7,711 nucleotides of DNA from JAAYCO01 sp964632015. GTDB taxonomy: Bacteria; Planctomycetota; Phycisphaerae; SM23-33. Positions 5,050 through 7,711 of the stretch are shown one piece after another. The stretch lies in assembly GCA_964632015.1 (NCBI GenBank), contig CAZWAT010000139.1, positions 1 to 7,711 of the forward strand, written 5' to 3'. Below the pieces are notes generated by a model. It saw only the letters and a list, made by a program, of their open reading frames with translations. It was not told the DNA's origin and ran no database searches. A program made the translations under genes and the position numbers. Each line of letters opens with the position of its first letter. The first letter of the stretch is position 1.

Positions 5050-7711
5050 TCACCCTTCCAACTCTTCCATGACCGCCGCGTCGCGGGCGCTCAAGTCTGG
5101 ATATCTGGGGTTTGAGCCCACGTCCGGACGTCGCTTCCAGCTTCTTTCGCAGCGGTTGTACTTCTCCCTGATATCCAGAATTTCCACATCCACCGCCAGA
5201 CCTTCAGGCAGCGCGTCCACCTGTTCAATGCGGGCGTAGCCGACCCCCAGCATGTCTTCCAGTTCCTTGTGGTATGCGTCAAGAAGCTTGATGACCAGCT
5301 CGTTGTCCCGGGCGACTTTCAGAACGCACTCGGTATCGAGTGAGTTCTTTACGCCGGCTTTCTTGAGCGCCTCGAGCTTGACCATGCCTTTATTACGCAG
5401 TTCGAGCAGGCGATCCCATATCCACGCAGGCCCGACCTCAATTTGATCGCCCGAGAAAGCGCCCAGGTCTGGATTCACCGGACGATAATCTTCGGCAAGG
5501 TTTAGAACATCCTCGTCGTAATCGTCGAGCATCGCGAGATGGATACTGTCGGGCTCGTCGACGTTGCGCGAGGGGATGCACTTCCAAGCCTCCTCGCACG
5601 TGTGGGGAAGAATCGGCGCGAGAAGCTTGATCAGCACGTGAAGCATCTCATGGATGACTGTCTGCGAAGCCCGCCTGCGAAGGGCGCTGGGCGTTTCGCA
5701 GTAGAGACGATCCTTCACAGCCGAGAGGTAAACACTCGATGCCTCCACCGTGCAAAACTCGTACATCAACCTTGCCGCCTTGTGGAACTCGAACGCGTCG
5801 TATGCCTCGCGCACATCTCGAATGAGCCTGTGAAGCTGCATGCGAATCCAGTTGTCGATCGAGTGCTCGGTGGGCTCTGTTCGATGCATCTTCGGGTCGA
5901 AGTCGAAGCACGCGCCCATGCAGAATCGCAACGTATTGCGGATTTTCCGGTAAGCGTCCTCCGCCTGTGCGATAAGTCCTTCAGAACAACGTACATCATC
6001 CTGGTAATTCTGAGAGGCGATCCACAGACGCAGAATGTCAGCGCCTCGCTTATCGAGCTGTTTCATCACGTCGATGACGTTTCCAAGCGACTTGCTCATT
6101 TTGCGTCCGGTATCGTCAACTACGAACCCATGAGTCAGCAGGGTCTTGAACGGCGCCTTGCCCCGCACACCCAGGGCGGGTAGCAGCGAAAGCTGGAACC
6201 AACCCCTGTGCTGATCGCTTCCTTCGAGATAAAGATCGACCGGAATATCCTCAACCAGCCCTCGCGACATGGCGACGGCGAACCAACTCGACCCGCTTTC
6301 GAACCATACGTCGAATATGTCTCTGCCTGCTGAAAGATTGGCGATATCAAACGCCTGGGGGTTGGCGAGTCGCTTGTCAGCGGATGGTTTGTATCCTTCG
6401 AGCAGTTCGGCAGGCGACATGGTGAACCATGCGTCTGAACCGTGCTTCCGTATAACGTTAGCGACTGTCCTGATGCTTGCGGGCGTCATGAGCGATTCGC
6501 CCTGTTCGTTGAAAAAGGCGGGTATCGGCAGGCCCCAGGCCCTTTGACGCGAGATGCACCAGTCAGGCCGGGTTTGAAGCATTCCGGCGATTCTATTCCT
6601 GCCCCACGCGGGCACGAAGTTGACGGCATCTTCCGAACCATCGCTGGTCCTTGCGACAAGATCCATCGCCATCTTCCGCAACGAAGACTCGTCCTTGCCT
6701 ATCTTGCGATCAACGCCGATGAACCATTGCTCGGTTGCACGAAAGATGGTCGGTGTTCTGCTTCGCCAGTCGTGCGGATAGGAGTGGGTGACCATCTGCT
6801 GGACGATCAGGGCACCATTCTTCTCAAGGTGTTCGATTACCGCGGTGTTGGCCTTCCACACGTGCACCCCACGAAGCCATTGGGCAACGGTATCGTCATA
6901 TGTCCCGTTCGCCTTTACGGGGCAGTAGATATCCAGGCCGTACTTGAGTCCGGTGCCGTAGTCTTCCAGCCCATGGCCTGGGGCGGTATGCACCAAACCA
7001 GTGCCGTCTTCCACGGTCACATATTCCGCCAGAACAACGGGGTATTCTTTCTGTCCCTCGGCGATTACGTGAGTGTATGCGACGTTGGCGTCTACCAGTT
7101 CCTTGCCTGTAAGCGAGCCCGACACGCTGTAGTTTCTCACCCAGCCGGGACGTTGTGAGTTAATCAAGCTCATGACCTGCTCGACGCGGCTTTGGGCGAT
7201 GACCCATGTCGCCTGTCCGTCAGCGGTTTCGACCGAGACGGCGCAGTATGTCAAATTCGGGTGTGCGGCGATGGCGAGGTTCGCGGGCAGCGTCCAGGGT
7301 GTGGTGGTCCAGATCATCAGGTAGACGTCGCCTGTCGCTATTGCCGAGGCGTTCCTCGACACCTTGAACGTCACAAAGATGCTGGGGTCTTGCCTGTCGT
7401 GGTATTCCAGTTCGGCGTCGGCCAACGCCGTCTGATTTTCGATTGACCAGTGCACAGGCTTGAGCTGCCTGTAGACCAGGTTTCTTTCGACCAGGCGTGC
7501 GAAGACTTCCAGCACATCGGCCTCGTAATTGGGGTTCATGGTGATGTATGGGTCTTCGAACAGACCCATCACGCCCAGTCGTTTGAACTGGTCCGCCTGC
7601 AGGCTTGTGAAGGTTTGGGCATATTTCTTGCATTGACGGCGTATGTCCATGGCGTCCGTCTGCGAGGCCTTGGCCTTGGTTTCGTCCATGACCTTCTGCT
7701 CGATGGGCAAC
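5050..7711 (-). CDS. ileS: Isoleucyl-tRNA synthetase, N-terminus outside the window
   Basis: The frame is open to the right edge, and its first complete codons read LPIEQKV, the continuation of the family's 'HGLPIE'. Compared with E. coli IleRS, roughly 90-95 residues including the HIGH motif lie outside. It charges tRNA-Ile in the cytosol. Numbering from that Leu, the CP1 editing domain shows the threonine-rich TTTPWTLPAN (135-144) and HTAPGHGLEDY (241-251, with the editing Asp at 250). The catalytic core has DWCISRQRAWGLPIP (383-397), DVWFESGSSW (467-476), EGSDQHRGWFQ (496-506) and KMSKS (537-541, bases 6088-6102). The helical anticodon-binding region follows. KMSKSLGN marks the bacterial type, not the eukaryote-like mupirocin-resistant type. 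Oddly, the C-terminal zinc module (854-877) keeps only one of four Cys ligands (C854, S857, S874, D877). No frameshift is seen. Confidence 0.97.
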   Translation of the reverse strand, partial: LPIEQKVMDETKAKASQTDAMDIRRQCKKYAQTFTSLQADQFKRLGVMGLFEDPYITMNPNYEADVLEVFARLVERNLVYRQLKPVHWSIENQTALADAELEYHDRQDPSIFVTFKVSRNASAIATGDVYLMIWTTTPWTLPANLAIAAHPNLTYCAVSVETADGQATWVIAQSRVEQVMSLINSQRPGWVRNYSVSGSLTGKELVDANVAYTHVIAEGQKEYPVVLAEYVTVEDGTGLVHTAPGHGLEDYGTGLKYGLDIYCPVKANGTYDDTVAQWLRGVHVWKANTAVIEHLEKNGALIVQQMVTHSYPHDWRSRTPTIFRATEQWFIGVDRKIGKDESSLRKMAMDLVARTSDGSEDAVNFVPAWGRNRIAGMLQTRPDWCISRQRAWGLPIPAFFNEQGESLMTPASIRTVANVIRKHGSDAWFTMSPAELLEGYKPSADKRLANPQAFDIANLSAGRDIFDVWFESGSSWFAVAMSRGLVEDIPVDLYLEGSDQHRGWFQLSLLPALGVRGKAPFKTLLTHGFVVDDTGRKMSKSLGNVIDVMKQLDKRGADILRLWIASQNYQDDVRCSEGLIAQAEDAYRKIRNTLRFCMGACFDFDPKMHRTEPTEHSIDNWIRMQLHRLIRDVREAYDAFEFHKAARLMYEFCTVEASSVYLSAVKDRLYCETPSALRRRASQTVIHEMLHVLIKLLAPILPHTCEEAWKCIPSRNVDEPDSIHLAMLDDYDEDVLNLAEDYRPVNPDLGAFSGDQIEVGPAWIWDRLLELRNKGMVKLEALKKAGVKNSLDTECVLKVARDNELVIKLLDAYHKELEDMLGVGYARIEQVDALPEGLAVDVEILDIREKYNRCERSWKRRPDVGSNPRYPDLSARDAAVMEELEG
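5080..5151 (-). other. Degenerate C-terminal zinc-finger module of IleRS
   Basis: Residues 854-877 align without gaps to the E. coli IleRS zinc module, recalled as C-P-R-C-W, then 15 residues ending in C, then G-R-C. Here they read C-E-R-S-W, 15 residues ending in S, then A-R-D. The neighbouring 'W', 'DVG' and 'R' positions remain. Codons AGC, AGC and GAC stand where TGC would be expected, so a single sequencing error cannot explain it. Zinc binding is predicted to be lost. Confidence 0.8.

Noticed and set aside
5539..7158. Long open frames on the plus strand opposite ileS (5539-6183 and 6442-7158)
   Set aside because: They lie wholly antisense to a strongly conserved synthetase, contain no recognisable domain, and look like mirror frames produced by codon bias.
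7708..7710. TTG as an alternative start codon for the isoleucyl-tRNA synthetase
   Set aside because: The codon is the Leu of the internal HGLPIE motif and the frame is open to the window edge; the true start with the HIGH motif lies outside.

Overview
The window is a piece of ordinary bacterial chromosome carrying housekeeping genes. It is moderately GC-rich. A large exported HEAT-repeat protein with a 'WRAWW' block, a dihydroorotate dehydrogenase-like flavoprotein, weak or absent Shine-Dalgarno sites at several genes, and a tRNA gene without an encoded CCA end together suggest the Planctomycetota (perhaps a Phycisphaerae-like lineage). That assignment is inference from gene style, not proof.

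Layout from left to right: (1) 1-116, minus strand: the first 38 codons of purM (purine biosynthesis), running off the left edge. (2) 117-338: a divergent intergenic region with a possible purM promoter whose spacer is filled by a perfect 12-bp palindrome, and a weaker candidate promoter for the next gene. (3) 339-2729, plus strand: a secreted or periplasmic HEAT/ARM-repeat protein of 796 residues. (4) 2734-3741, minus strand: a DHODH-like flavoprotein that converges on the HEAT gene; the two stop codons sit inside one perfect inverted repeat. (5) 3827-3912, minus strand: tRNA-Leu(CAG) with its own promoter, and a stem-loop touching its 3' end. (6) 3984-4880, minus strand: a calcineurin-like metallophosphoesterase of the YkuE/YaeI type. 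(7) 5050-7711, minus strand: isoleucyl-tRNA synthetase lacking only its N-terminal part, which lies beyond the right edge.

From ileS to the DHODH-like gene everything reads leftward (ileS, phosphoesterase, tRNA-Leu, DHODH-like), with gaps of 169, 71 and 85 bases, so these look like separately started neighbours and not one tight operon. The functional links are loose: translation (ileS, tRNA-Leu), nucleotide metabolism (purM, and the DHODH-like protein only by name) and cell-envelope functions (the HEAT protein, possibly the phosphoesterase). I see no mobile element, CRISPR array, phage gene or defence system. The most noteworthy point is the IleRS C-terminal zinc-binding module, which keeps its spacing and surrounding residues but has lost three of four cysteine ligands. 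The second is the absence of a catalytic Cys/Ser in the DHODH-like protein.
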